NCBI RefSeq assembly: GCF_026341815.1
Contig: NZ_JAPENX010000001.1
Span: forward strand, 6,138,001-6,202,000
DNA: 64,000 bases
From: Streptomyces sp. NBC_00572
Lineage (GTDB): Bacteria > Actinomycetota > Actinomycetes > Streptomycetales > Streptomycetaceae
Reading direction: 5' to 3'
Positions 44,367 to 52,715 of this stretch are shown piece after piece. Numbering within the stretch: position 1 is the stretch's first letter; each line of letters begins with the position of its first letter. A program made the position numbers and the translations under genes. Under the pieces are notes generated by a model. That model was given only the letters and a program-made list of their open reading frames with translations. It had not been told where the DNA came from and made no database searches.

Positions 44367-44537
44367 GTGACATCCGAACTGACGAAGCAGGAACCGCGAC
44401 CGGCCGAACCCAAGGACCGGCCGCGCAGGAACGGCGAGCTGGGGAGCCTCGAAGTGTGGGCCCACGCGGCCCCGATCCGGCTGGCGGGCTACGAGGACGA
44501 CCTCGCCGAGCCCCACATCCTGCCCGGTATCGACTGA
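44367..44537 (+). CDS. 56-aa peptide of unknown function, RiPP-precursor-like in layout
   Basis: GTG 44367 stands 6 bp after GAGGAG. The peptide has a charged, proline-rich N-terminal half (MTSELTKQEPRPAEPKDRPR) and a distinct C-terminal half: LGSLEVWAHAAPIRLAGYED, then DLAEPHILPGID. The change of character after residue 25 recalls a leader/core arrangement, but it has no cysteine and no modifying enzyme is next to it. It is enclosed by two strong terminators, so it is an independent short transcript. I do not recognise the family. Confidence 0.6.
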   Translation: MTSELTKQEPRPAEPKDRPRRNGELGSLEVWAHAAPIRLAGYEDDLAEPHILPGID

Positions 44538-44551
44538 TCCCTTGCTTCACC

Positions 44552-44587
44552 CCGGTGCCCCCGGCCGTCCGCGGCCGGGGGCACCGG
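44552..44587. terminator. Bidirectional hairpin between the peptide gene and the LMF-like gene
   Basis: Perfect 15-bp stem CCGGTGCCCCCGGCC (44552-44566) with GGCCGGGGGCACCGG (44573-44587), 6-nt loop, between two converging genes. No T tract. Confidence 0.75.
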
Positions 44588-44610
44588 TGCGTTCACGGCG
44601 CGTCCGGGCG

Positions 44611-46038
44611 TCACCGGGGGTCCTCCGCCGGTTCCCGCAGCCGGATCGGCGGCAGGTACTCCCGGAGCAGTGTCCGGTGCCACCAGGCCCCGGTCGCGCG
44701 GAGCTCGCGCCAGGTCGTGTACCGGTACCGGTAGAGCCGGGCGCGGACGAAGGCCGGCGGAGCCTCCGGGAAGGGGTTGTGGGCGAGTAGCCGCAGGGTG
44801 TCCCGGTCGCCGTCGAGAAGCCGCTCGACGAACGGACCGAACCAATCGCGCGCGTACCCGGGACTGAGCGCCGCGAACCACATCAGCCAGTCGAGCCGCA
44901 GATGGTACGGGGCGAACTGCCGGGGCAGCCGGCGCGGATCACCGGGCTTGCCCTTGAAGCCGTACTCCTTCCACACCGTGCCCGCGTGCGGCACCGGGTC
45001 GTCCGTGCCCTCGACGACGATCTCGTCCCTGATCCGGCCGACCGTGCCGAACGCCCCGTACGTGTTGACCAGGTGGAACGGGTCGTACGAGCGGTTCATC
45101 GCCTGGTTCCGGGAGAGCAGGTTGCGCACCGGGCGGTAGCTCCGTACGAGGACGAAGGCGGTCACGGCGACGACCACGACCACGTACCAGAGCGGCGGGT
45201 CCGGCCGGGCGTGCTCGCCGGTGACGGGGGAGGCGTCCACGACGGAGAGGGCGAGCACGATGGTGATCCAGTTCAGCCAGGCGAAGTTGCCGGACAGCAC
45301 CAGCCACAGCTGGGTCGCGATCATCAGCCCGGCCGCGATCGTCGCCACCGGCTGCGGGGTGAACAGCAGGAACGGTACGAAGAGCTGGACCACGTGGTTG
45401 GCCGCCGCCTCCACCCGGTGCAGGGGGCGCGGGAGGTGGTGGAAGAACCAGCTCAGCGGGCCGGGCATCGGCTGGGTCTCGTGGTGGTGGTAGAGGCAGG
45501 TCAGATCGCGCCAGCAGGGGTCGCCGCGGATCTTGATGAGCCCGGCGCCGAACTCGACCCGGAAGAGCAGCCAGCGCAGCAGGAAGAGCACGAGGACGGG
45601 CGGACCGGTGTCGTCGTTGCCGAGGAAGACCGCCAGGAACCCGGTCTCCAGGAGCAGCGACTCCCAGCCGAAGGCGTACCAGGTCTGGCCCACGTTCACG
45701 ATCGACAGGTACATCGCCCAGAGCAGCAGCCACAGCAGCATCGACACCGGCAGCGGTACGGCGTCCCCCGCGCCCGCCACGAGCGCGAGGGCGAGCGTGG
45801 CACCGGACCAGGCGACGGCCGCGAAGAGCCGGTCGGAATAGCGCCAGTGGAAGAGCGACGGGGTGTGCCGGGGCGCGGTCCTGCGCACGTACTCCGGTAC
45901 GGGGAGCATGCCGCGCTCGCCGATCAGCGCCCGGAACTGGAGGGCTGCCGATAGGAACGCCACGCAGTACAGCCCGGCGAGGCCCCGCTGGAAGACGATC
46001 CGGCTCAGCCAGTGGTCGGGTGCGGTGAACCACTCCAT
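44611..46038 (-). CDS. Lipase-maturation-factor-like membrane protein (475 aa)
   Basis: Polytopic protein of the LMF1-like/HTTM-related group: hydrophobic helices over about residues 20-290 and a large terminal soluble part with NTYGAFGTVGRIRDEIVVEG and YHLRLDWLMWFAALSP, which are the signature blocks of the family. In animals LMF1 helps fold lipases in the ER; the bacterial role is unknown. ATG 46038 behind TGGAAGAG. It sits 22 bp downstream of the DUF1990 gene on the same strand and may share its transcript. Confidence 0.85.
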   Translation of the reverse strand: MEWFTAPDHWLSRIVFQRGLAGLYCVAFLSAALQFRALIGERGMLPVPEYVRRTAPRHTPSLFHWRYSDRLFAAVAWSGATLALALVAGAGDAVPLPVSMLLWLLLWAMYLSIVNVGQTWYAFGWESLLLETGFLAVFLGNDDTGPPVLVLFLLRWLLFRVEFGAGLIKIRGDPCWRDLTCLYHHHETQPMPGPLSWFFHHLPRPLHRVEAAANHVVQLFVPFLLFTPQPVATIAAGLMIATQLWLVLSGNFAWLNWITIVLALSVVDASPVTGEHARPDPPLWYVVVVVAVTAFVLVRSYRPVRNLLSRNQAMNRSYDPFHLVNTYGAFGTVGRIRDEIVVEGTDDPVPHAGTVWKEYGFKGKPGDPRRLPRQFAPYHLRLDWLMWFAALSPGYARDWFGPFVERLLDGDRDTLRLLAHNPFPEAPPAFVRARLYRYRYTTWRELRATGAWWHRTLLREYLPPIRLREPAEDPR

Positions 46039-46060
46039 CTCTTCCAGTATCGGCCCGCGG

Positions 46061-46612
46061 TCAGGTCCTGACGAGGCGCCGCAGGGTCCGGCCCAGGTGC
46101 TGCGCGTACGCCCGCTGGAAGAGGGGGATCACAGGGCCGCCGAGCCGGGTGTACCAGGCGGAGGGGCGGCTGAACGCGGTGACCGCGAACCGGACCGTGC
46201 CGTCGGGCTCCAGGTGGACGATGAAGGACTCCTCGCCGCACTCGGGGTGCCCGGTGAGCGTTCCGTACGCGAAGCCGATGCGGTCGTCCTCGTACGCCGT
46301 CCAGATCACCGTGCAGGGGGCGCCGAGCCGGAGCCGGCCGATGCCCGTCGAGATCTCGACGACCACGCCGGACGCGGCGCGGTCGGCGTCGGCGAGGAAG
46401 CGCGCCCCGGTGGCGCGGTGCATCCGCCAGGTGGTGACGGCCGCCCCGGCGGCCTCGAAGGCGGCGCGGCCGTGGCCGACGACCGCGCTGTGCCGGAGGT
46501 GGTGATAGCCCTCCGGGAGGGTTTCCGGGGTCCGGGTGGCGCCGACCTCGCGGTAGGTGAGGGCGGGGCGGGGGCGGTCGGGCCGGGACAGGCTGTTCAT
46601 GAGGCGGGTCAT
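46061..46612 (-). CDS. DUF1990 family protein (183 aa)
   Basis: Matches DUF1990: LTYREVGATR near residue 20, then PEGYHHLRHSAVVGHGRAAF and the block FAYGTLTGHPECGEESFIVH. It is predicted to be a soluble START-like fold; function unknown. ATG 46612 overlaps the stop of the YndJ-like gene (ATGA), so it is the second gene of an operon behind the two palindromic operators at 47603-47657. Confidence 0.9.
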   Translation of the reverse strand: MTRLMNSLSRPDRPRPALTYREVGATRTPETLPEGYHHLRHSAVVGHGRAAFEAAGAAVTTWRMHRATGARFLADADRAASGVVVEISTGIGRLRLGAPCTVIWTAYEDDRIGFAYGTLTGHPECGEESFIVHLEPDGTVRFAVTAFSRPSAWYTRLGGPVIPLFQRAYAQHLGRTLRRLVRT

Positions 46613-47586
46613 GCCGGGAGCTCCGTTCGCGGGCGGGCCGGGAGGTGCGTCGGGGAGGTCGGGGAGGTCGGGAGGTCCGTCGGGGGTCGGTCGTACGGGA
46701 AGAGCGTCGTGATCCGGTCGTTCGGGAGCGTCGGCGGAGGAGCGGCCGGAGGCGTGCGGTCCTGCCGGACGCGGCGGTGGGCGAGCAGCGCGCAGACCGC
46801 GAAGCCGAGGGCGTTGCCCAGGCCGTGGGTCGCGGCCGTCCAGGTCAGGTCGAGGTGCGGAAGACCGGTCGCCTCGCCGAGCGCCCAGCTCAGGGCGAGC
46901 AGCATGGTGACGAAGAGGACCAGGGCCGAGACGGCGAGCAGTCCCCGGGTGAGCCGGTCGGCCGCCAGGATGCGGCGCTCGCGCAGGGTCAGGACCGCGA
47001 CGGCCGTCATGCCGGCCGTCAGGACGACGGCCCCGGCGAGCTCGGCCCAGTCGTCGACGAAGTAGCCGAGCAGCACGAGCAGGGTGCCGGCCGGGACGCT
47101 GAGCGCGGCGAAGCGGGCGGTGGGGCCCTCGGAGACGCGGCAGAGGAGTCCGGCGACCAGGGCGGCGGCGAAGCCCGCGAAGTGGAAGTGCGGCACGGTC
47201 AGCGCCAGGATGTCCAGGTCGAAGCCGAAGAGCGGGTACGAGGCCCGTTCGGCGACGAGTGCGAGCCCGGCGACGGAGGGTGCGACCAGGGCGGTGAGCG
47301 CGGCGACCTCGCCCGGCCGGAGGGACCGGGTCAGGAACAGCCGGGCCGGGGCCTGGAGTGCGAGCGCGACCGTGGCCAGCGCGTAGACGGCGGCGAGCGC
47401 GGTCGAGAGACCCGAGCGGGGCAGCCACAGGGCGAGCGCGCCGGGGACGGCGAACAGGGGCCAGGCGCGCCGGAGCGGGTCCCACCCCGGTGGCCGGGGG
47501 CCGTCGAGGAGTGCCAGCCCCGTCGGGACCACCCAGAACATGCCGATCGTCACGACCGAGCCCACGAGGACCGACAGTGCGGTCAT
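46609..47586 (-). CDS. YndJ-family membrane protein (325 aa)
   Basis: About nine or ten hydrophobic helices; starts MTALSVLVGSVVTIGMFWVV and contains LALTVPHFHFAGFAAALVAG, the His-rich helix typical of YndJ-like proteins, and HGLGNALGFAVCALLAHR near the end, then a Pro-rich tail. Function is unknown. ATG 47586 is chosen because the 10 codons before it (from TTG 47616) lie on an operator palindrome. Coupled to DUF1990. Confidence 0.82.
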   Translation of the reverse strand: MTALSVLVGSVVTIGMFWVVPTGLALLDGPRPPGWDPLRRAWPLFAVPGALALWLPRSGLSTALAAVYALATVALALQAPARLFLTRSLRPGEVAALTALVAPSVAGLALVAERASYPLFGFDLDILALTVPHFHFAGFAAALVAGLLCRVSEGPTARFAALSVPAGTLLVLLGYFVDDWAELAGAVVLTAGMTAVAVLTLRERRILAADRLTRGLLAVSALVLFVTMLLALSWALGEATGLPHLDLTWTAATHGLGNALGFAVCALLAHRRVRQDRTPPAAPPPTLPNDRITTLFPYDRPPTDLPTSPTSPTHLPARPRTELPA

Positions 47587-47602
47587 GCGCCACCACCCCC
47601 AC

Positions 47603-47657
47603 TTGAACGTGTTCAATCAGCGACTCCGAGCGTAGGGCTTCTCTTGAACGTGTTCAA
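47603..47657. promoter_or_regulatory. Twin palindromic operators TTGAACGTGTTCAA
   Basis: The identical 14-bp palindrome occurs at 47603-47616 and 47644-47657, 41 bp apart (about four helical turns), just upstream of the YndJ-like start. This is the pattern of a TetR- or MarR-type repressor. It is not the Streptomyces LexA box. No regulator gene is adjacent. Confidence 0.75.
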
Positions 47658-47778
47658 GTGTGGCGTGTCACCCCGGTCGGCCGCCCTTGGCTTGCGGGCC
47701 CCCGCCCACTGCGACAGACATGAAGGACTGGCCGGAACCGGGCGCCGTGGCCCGGGGGAGAGAAAGCGGGAGAACCAG

Positions 47779-49014
47779 GTGCGCTCAGCCCTCTGCCGGA
47801 CGTGGCGGACCCCCACCGCTCCCACCACGACCCACCCGGTCGCCCCCCGCGTGACTCCGCGCGCCGCGGCCCGCTCCGCGCTCGCGACGCTCACCGTCTC
47901 CCTCCTGCTCACGGGGTGCACATCCGTCTGGGAAGGGTCCCGTGGCGGCTCCCAGCCCGCCGCCGCCGGGTCGGTGCAGGACGTCTTCCTCCAGCCCGTC
48001 GCCGCACAGGGCCCCGACCCCTTCACCGAGTCCACGGCCCGGACCACCCGGCAAGTCTTTTCCCCGGACCGCGACCAGGACCCCGGCGGCGAACAGGTCC
48101 GTGAGGTCACCGGCTCCACCCCCGGTCTCTACGGCGGCACGCGCGCGGAGGGCAGCTGTGACGTCGAGCGGCAGGTCTCCTTCCTCGCCGCCGACCAGGA
48201 CAGGACACGCGCCTTCGCCGAGGCCTCCGGAATCCCCGAGACCAACGTCGGCGACTGGCTGCGCGGGCTGACCCCGGTCGTCCTGCGCGCCGACACCCGG
48301 GTCACCAACCACGGCTACCTCCAGGGCAGGGCCAACGGCTATCAGGCCGTCCTCCAGACCGGTACGGCGGTCCTCGTCGACCAGTACGGCTCCCCGCGCG
48401 TCCGCTGCGCCTGCGGCAACCCGCTCCGCACCCCCGCCGCGGTCCGGGACGGCGTCCACCAGGGCGAGCCCTGGGACGGCTTCGACCCCGACCGGGTGAT
48501 CGTCGTCCGGCCGACCACCACCGTCGTCACCAGCCTGTTCATCGTGAACGCCGCCGACCGCAGCTGGATCGAACGGCGGACCGGCAGCGACGGCGGCGAG
48601 GACCGCAAGCCGGCCGTGGAGCCCGCCTGCGACCCGGACGAATGCGCCCTGACCGGCTCCGGCACGCCCGACCCGGCCACACCGGACGGCACCACGCCCG
48701 ACCCGAGCGCCCCGGACCGCCGTACCTCCCCGGACGCCCCCTCCAGGGTGCCCGCCCCGGTCCCCCCGGCCCCGACGGACCCGCTGCCCGTGAGCCCCGA
48801 CGCCTCCGGGACCGGCGGCACCGGCACCGACCGGACCCCGGCGGACCCCGACCCGTATCCCGTACCGGACGCGGAGCCGTACCCGGACCCCTACACCGAT
48901 CCCTACGCGGACCCGTACGCCGAACCCCCGGGCGTGCCGGACGGCGAGCTGCCGCCCGGGGAGCTGTTCCCCGCCGAATCGGTCCCGGAGCAGCCCGAGA
49001 CATTCGAGGGGTGA
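47779..49014 (+). CDS. Lipoprotein with DUF6777-like domain and Pro/Asp-rich tail (411 aa)
   Basis: Lipobox LLLTGC puts the lipidated Cys at residue 47 from GTG 47779. That start has GGGAG upstream, while a GTG at 47851 would give a normal-length signal but no ribosome site. The exported domain (about 60-275) includes VFLQPVAAQGPDPFTEST, SCDVERQVSFLAAD and RVRCACGNPL; this is the domain I associate with DUF6777. The C-terminal 130 residues are Pro/Asp/Thr-rich with PYADPYAEPP-like repeats. Function unknown. Confidence 0.8.
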   Translation: MRSALCRTWRTPTAPTTTHPVAPRVTPRAAARSALATLTVSLLLTGCTSVWEGSRGGSQPAAAGSVQDVFLQPVAAQGPDPFTESTARTTRQVFSPDRDQDPGGEQVREVTGSTPGLYGGTRAEGSCDVERQVSFLAADQDRTRAFAEASGIPETNVGDWLRGLTPVVLRADTRVTNHGYLQGRANGYQAVLQTGTAVLVDQYGSPRVRCACGNPLRTPAAVRDGVHQGEPWDGFDPDRVIVVRPTTTVVTSLFIVNAADRSWIERRTGSDGGEDRKPAVEPACDPDECALTGSGTPDPATPDGTTPDPSAPDRRTSPDAPSRVPAPVPPAPTDPLPVSPDASGTGGTGTDRTPADPDPYPVPDAEPYPDPYTDPYADPYAEPPGVPDGELPPGELFPAESVPEQPETFEG

Positions 49015-49063
49015 AACGGATCTTCATGGTGCGCACGGGCGGGGCTGCGCCTAGCGTGGCCCC

Positions 49064-51151
49064 ATGAACGCGGGCAACGGGGGCGGGGAGGCGGGCGAGC
49101 GGTTCCGCCGTGCCCCGGAGGGACAGGGTGACGGGGCGCGGATCCTCGCCGATTTCGGCTCCGTCTTCCGGATGGGCGGCTTCGACTGGGATCTCGCCGC
49201 GGGGACGATGATCATGGACGAGGCGGCCCTCGGCGTCTTCGACATGGACCGCGCGGAGTACGACGACCGCCCCGAGTCGCTGGGCTCGCGGGTGTTGCCG
49301 GACGAGGGCCGCCGCCTCGACACGCTGGTCGCCCAGGCGCTCAAGGACGGCAGTGAGCAGTACGGCGCGTATTTCCGCATCCGCAGGCGCGACGGCAGCC
49401 ACCAGTGGACCCATACCCAGGGACTCGTCCACCGCGACGACACCGGCCGCCCGGTGCGCATCGTCGGCGTCGTCCGCGACGCCACCCATGAACTGACCGA
49501 GTCCGCCGCCCGGCTCGGCCTCGACGAGGGGCGGCGCCGACGCGCCGGAGTCGTGGAGGGCACCACGGCCGCCCTCGCCTACGCGCGGACCGTGCAGGAC
49601 GTCATCGACCTGCTCAACGACTCCCACGCGCTCGAACACTTCGGCGCCGCGAGTCTCGTCGTGGGCCTCCTCGACGCCGGCCGCATCCAGCTGGTCGCGG
49701 AGGGCCCCGAGGGCGCCTTCGTGCCGGGCACCCGTTTCACCCGGGTGGACGAGCCGTACCCGATGGGCGAGGTGATCCGCACGCTGCAGCCCCGGTTCAT
49801 CGAGTCGGCCCGGGACTTCGCCGACTCCTTCCCGGTGCTCTGGCCGCACATCAGCGGACTCGGGATCACCGCCGCCGCCTATCTGCCGCTCATCGCCCAG
49901 GCCCGGCCCATCGGCGCGCTCGGGCTGCTCTACAGCGACAAGACCGGCTTCAGCGAGGACGAACGGACCCTGCTCGTCGCCCTCGGCAGCAGCATCGCCC
50001 AGAGCCTCCAGCGGGCCATGCTCTACGAGCAGGAGCACGACCTCGCCGAGGGGCTCCAGCAGGCGATGCTCCCGCGCCGGATCCCCGAGGTGCCCGGCGC
50101 CCAGACCGCCGTCCGCTACCGCTCCGCCCGCCTCGGCCGGGACATCGGCGGCGACTGGTACGACATCATCCCGCTGCCCGGCGGACGGGTCGGCGCCGTC
50201 ATCGGAGACGTCCAGGGCCACGACACCCACGCGGCCGCCGTCATGGGCCAGCTGCGCATCGTGCTGCGCGCCTACGCCGCCGAGGGGCACACGCCCGCCA
50301 CGGTGATGGCCCGCGCCTCCGTCTTCCTGCACGAACTCGACACCGAACGCTTCGCCACCTGCACGTACGCGGAGGTCGACCTCGGCACCGGAGTCGTCCA
50401 GGTGGTGCGTGCCGGCCATGTCGACCCGCTGATCCGGGAGAAGGACGGTCGCTGCCGCAGGGTCCCGGTGGAGGGCGGGCTGCCGCTCGGGCTCTCCGCC
50501 GAGTTCGGTCGGCTCGACTACCCGGTGACCACCCTGGAGCTGGACCCCGGCCAGACCCTGATGCTCTACACGGACGGGCTGGTGGAGAAGCCCGGTTCCG
50601 ACCTCGACGAGGGTCTGCAATGGCTGTCCGGGCTCGTCCGGCGCGGCCCCGCCGACCTCCAGGAGCTCGCCGACCACCTGTGCGACGTGGTCGCCGACCG
50701 GGGTGGCGAGGACGACGTCGCGATCCTGCTCCTGCGCCGCCAGAGCGCGTCCGCCGCCCATGGCGCCGGGCGGTTCCAGCAGCACGTGGCCCAGAGCGAC
50801 CCCGAGGCGCTGAGCTCGGCCCGGCACATGATCAGGGCCGCCGTCCGGGCCTGGGGAGCCGAGGAGAGCGCGGACGAGATCGAGCTGGTCGCCGACGAAC
50901 TGATGACCAACGCGCTGATGCACACCGACGGCGGGGCGATCGTGACCCTGCGGATCCTCGGCGGGGCCGAGAAGCGGCTCCGGGTCGAGGTCGAGGACCG
51001 GTCCAGCGCCCTGCCCAGGCGCCGCGAGGCGGGCGAGGCGGGCGTGTCCGGGCGGGGGCTGCTGCTCGTCGACCAGATCTCCGACGTGTGGGGCGTGGAG
51101 CCGCGGGGGAGCGGCAAGTGCGTGTGGTGTGAGTTCACTGTGGAGAACTGA
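49064..51151 (+). CDS. PAS-GAF-PP2C phosphatase with anti-sigma-type ATPase domain (695 aa)
   Basis: PAS-like sensor (about residues 35-150), GAF (about 175-335), SpoIIE-type PP2C Ser/Thr phosphatase (about 350-545; RDIGGDWYDIIPLPGGRVGA, GDVQGHDTHAAAVMGQ, LYTDGLVEKPG, GGEDDVAILLL), and a C-terminal HATPase_c domain of the RsbW type (about 570-690; ELVADELMTNALMH). It is expected to control an anti-anti-sigma factor by dephosphorylation. ATG 49064. The last codons are duplicated downstream in a 42-bp tandem repeat. Confidence 0.93.
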   Translation: MNAGNGGGEAGERFRRAPEGQGDGARILADFGSVFRMGGFDWDLAAGTMIMDEAALGVFDMDRAEYDDRPESLGSRVLPDEGRRLDTLVAQALKDGSEQYGAYFRIRRRDGSHQWTHTQGLVHRDDTGRPVRIVGVVRDATHELTESAARLGLDEGRRRRAGVVEGTTAALAYARTVQDVIDLLNDSHALEHFGAASLVVGLLDAGRIQLVAEGPEGAFVPGTRFTRVDEPYPMGEVIRTLQPRFIESARDFADSFPVLWPHISGLGITAAAYLPLIAQARPIGALGLLYSDKTGFSEDERTLLVALGSSIAQSLQRAMLYEQEHDLAEGLQQAMLPRRIPEVPGAQTAVRYRSARLGRDIGGDWYDIIPLPGGRVGAVIGDVQGHDTHAAAVMGQLRIVLRAYAAEGHTPATVMARASVFLHELDTERFATCTYAEVDLGTGVVQVVRAGHVDPLIREKDGRCRRVPVEGGLPLGLSAEFGRLDYPVTTLELDPGQTLMLYTDGLVEKPGSDLDEGLQWLSGLVRRGPADLQELADHLCDVVADRGGEDDVAILLLRRQSASAAHGAGRFQQHVAQSDPEALSSARHMIRAAVRAWGAEESADEIELVADELMTNALMHTDGGAIVTLRILGGAEKRLRVEVEDRSSALPRRREAGEAGVSGRGLLLVDQISDVWGVEPRGSGKCVWCEFTVEN

Positions 51152-51216
51152 GCGCGCCACATGGGTGCGGGACCGTTCACCGTGGAGAACTGAGCGCGAC
51201 ACACGGGTGTGGGACC
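51133..51216 (+). repeat. 42-bp tandem repeat across the phosphatase stop codon
   Basis: Unit 1 (51133-51174) and unit 2 (51175-51216) both start GTTCAC and contain GTGGAGAACTGAGCGCG; a third unit begins at 51217 and fades after GTTCACCG. About five differences separate the full units. Confidence 0.85.
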
Positions 51217-51331
51217 GTTCACCGAAGAGCGCGCTTGTTAACTGAGCGTGAACTGATCATACTTGACCGTAACTGTCGGTACGCGATTGACTGCGTTCAC
51301 CCGGCTCTTCGTGCAGGACGTGAGGACACCC

Positions 51332-52705
51332 GTGAGCAGCGAGCTACTGGCACCCCTGGACCTGGCCTTCTGGCACCTCGAATCCCCCGCGCACCCCCTG
51401 CACCTCGGGGCACTCGCCCACTTCGGCCCCGTACCCACGGGCGGAGACCACGACGGCGGCCACGAGGTCCCGGACATCCTCGACCTGCTCGCCCGCCGCG
51501 CCGCCGCCGTTCCCCGGCTCCGTATGCGCGTCCGCGACGTCCTGCTGCCCGTCGGCGGCGCCGCCTGGAGCGCCGACCCGGACTTCGACGTACGCGACCA
51601 CGTCCACGAGATCACCCTCCCCGGCGCAGACTTCCCCGCCGAGGCCGCCCGCCTCGCCGCCGAACTCATGGAGCGGCCCGTCGCCCGGGGCCTCCCGCCC
51701 TGGGAGATGTACCTGTTCAGCGGCGCCCCCGACGGCTCCTTCGCCGTCCTCGTCAAACTCCACCACGCCCTCGCCGACGGCATGCGGGCGGTCGCCATCG
51801 GCGCCGGCATCTTCGACGAGATCGCCGCCGGCCGCCGCCTCGCGGACCGGAGCGCCGCAGGACGTCCCCGGCCGGTGCCCCCGCGCTCCTGGCTCCCCGG
51901 CCCCGGACGGCTGCTCGGCATGGCCCGCGACCGGCTCGGCGACCTCGGCCGGGCCGTCGAGGTCGGCGCCTCCGTCGTCCGCGCCAGCCGTCTCGACGGA
52001 CGCCCCACCGCCGCACTCGCCGCCGAGTCCAGCGGGACCCGCCGGATCGCCACCGCCTCCCTGCCCCTCGACCGCGTCCACCGGATCCGCCGCACCACGG
52101 GCGGTACCGCCAACGACGTCCTCCTCGCCGTCGTCGCCGGGGCCCTCCGCCGCTGGTTCGACGGACGAGGGCTGCCCCTCCCCGGAGCCGACCCCCGGGC
52201 CCTCGTCCCCGTCTCCCGGCGCCGCCCCGGCGGTCCTGCCGGTCCCGGCAACAGCCTCTCCGGCTACCTCCTCGACCTGCCCGTCACCGAGTCCGACCCG
52301 GCCGCCCGGCTCGCCGCCGTCCGGACCGCCATGGACCGCAACAAGGCGGCCGGCCCCCTCAGGGGTGCCGGGGCCGTCGCCCTCCTCGCCGACCAACTGC
52401 CCCCGCTCGCGCACCGCTTCGGCGCCCCCTTCGCCGCCGGTGCCGCCAGGCTGCTCTTCGACCTCCTGGTCACCCAGGTGCCGCTTCCCCGCTCCGCGCT
52501 CTCGCTCGGCGGCGCCCCGCTGCGCGCACTCTTCCCCATGGCCCCGCTCGCCTGCGGCCAGTCCCTCGCCGTCGCCATGTCCCCGTACGGCGGCCACGTC
52601 CACATCGGCCTCGTCGCCGACGGCGAGGCCGTCCCCGACGTCGACGCGCTGGCGGCCGCCCTGACGGCCGAACTCGACCTGCTGGACCCGCCGGACACGC
52701 CGTAG
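51332..52705 (+). CDS. Wax ester synthase / diacylglycerol acyltransferase family (457 aa)
   Basis: Bifunctional WS/DGAT enzymes join acyl-CoA to diacylglycerol or fatty alcohols for storage lipid. The active-site motif HHALADG (HHxxxDG) starts at His144; other blocks are DLAFWHLESPAHPLHLGALA and, near the end, LVTQVPLP and SPYGGHVHIGLVADGE. Start GTG 51332 (MSSELLAPLDLAF) is chosen; an upstream ATG at 51263 adds residues without homology. The mycobacterial relative Tgs1 is DosR-controlled, but no DevR-like box is visible here. Confidence 0.9.
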   Translation: MSSELLAPLDLAFWHLESPAHPLHLGALAHFGPVPTGGDHDGGHEVPDILDLLARRAAAVPRLRMRVRDVLLPVGGAAWSADPDFDVRDHVHEITLPGADFPAEAARLAAELMERPVARGLPPWEMYLFSGAPDGSFAVLVKLHHALADGMRAVAIGAGIFDEIAAGRRLADRSAAGRPRPVPPRSWLPGPGRLLGMARDRLGDLGRAVEVGASVVRASRLDGRPTAALAAESSGTRRIATASLPLDRVHRIRRTTGGTANDVLLAVVAGALRRWFDGRGLPLPGADPRALVPVSRRRPGGPAGPGNSLSGYLLDLPVTESDPAARLAAVRTAMDRNKAAGPLRGAGAVALLADQLPPLAHRFGAPFAAGAARLLFDLLVTQVPLPRSALSLGGAPLRALFPMAPLACGQSLAVAMSPYGGHVHIGLVADGEAVPDVDALAAALTAELDLLDPPDTP

Positions 52706-52715
52706 GGCGTGTGTC

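Noticed and set aside
47603..47657. LexA/SOS box
   Set aside because: The Streptomyces LexA box has four bases between GAAC and GTTC half-sites; here there are two.
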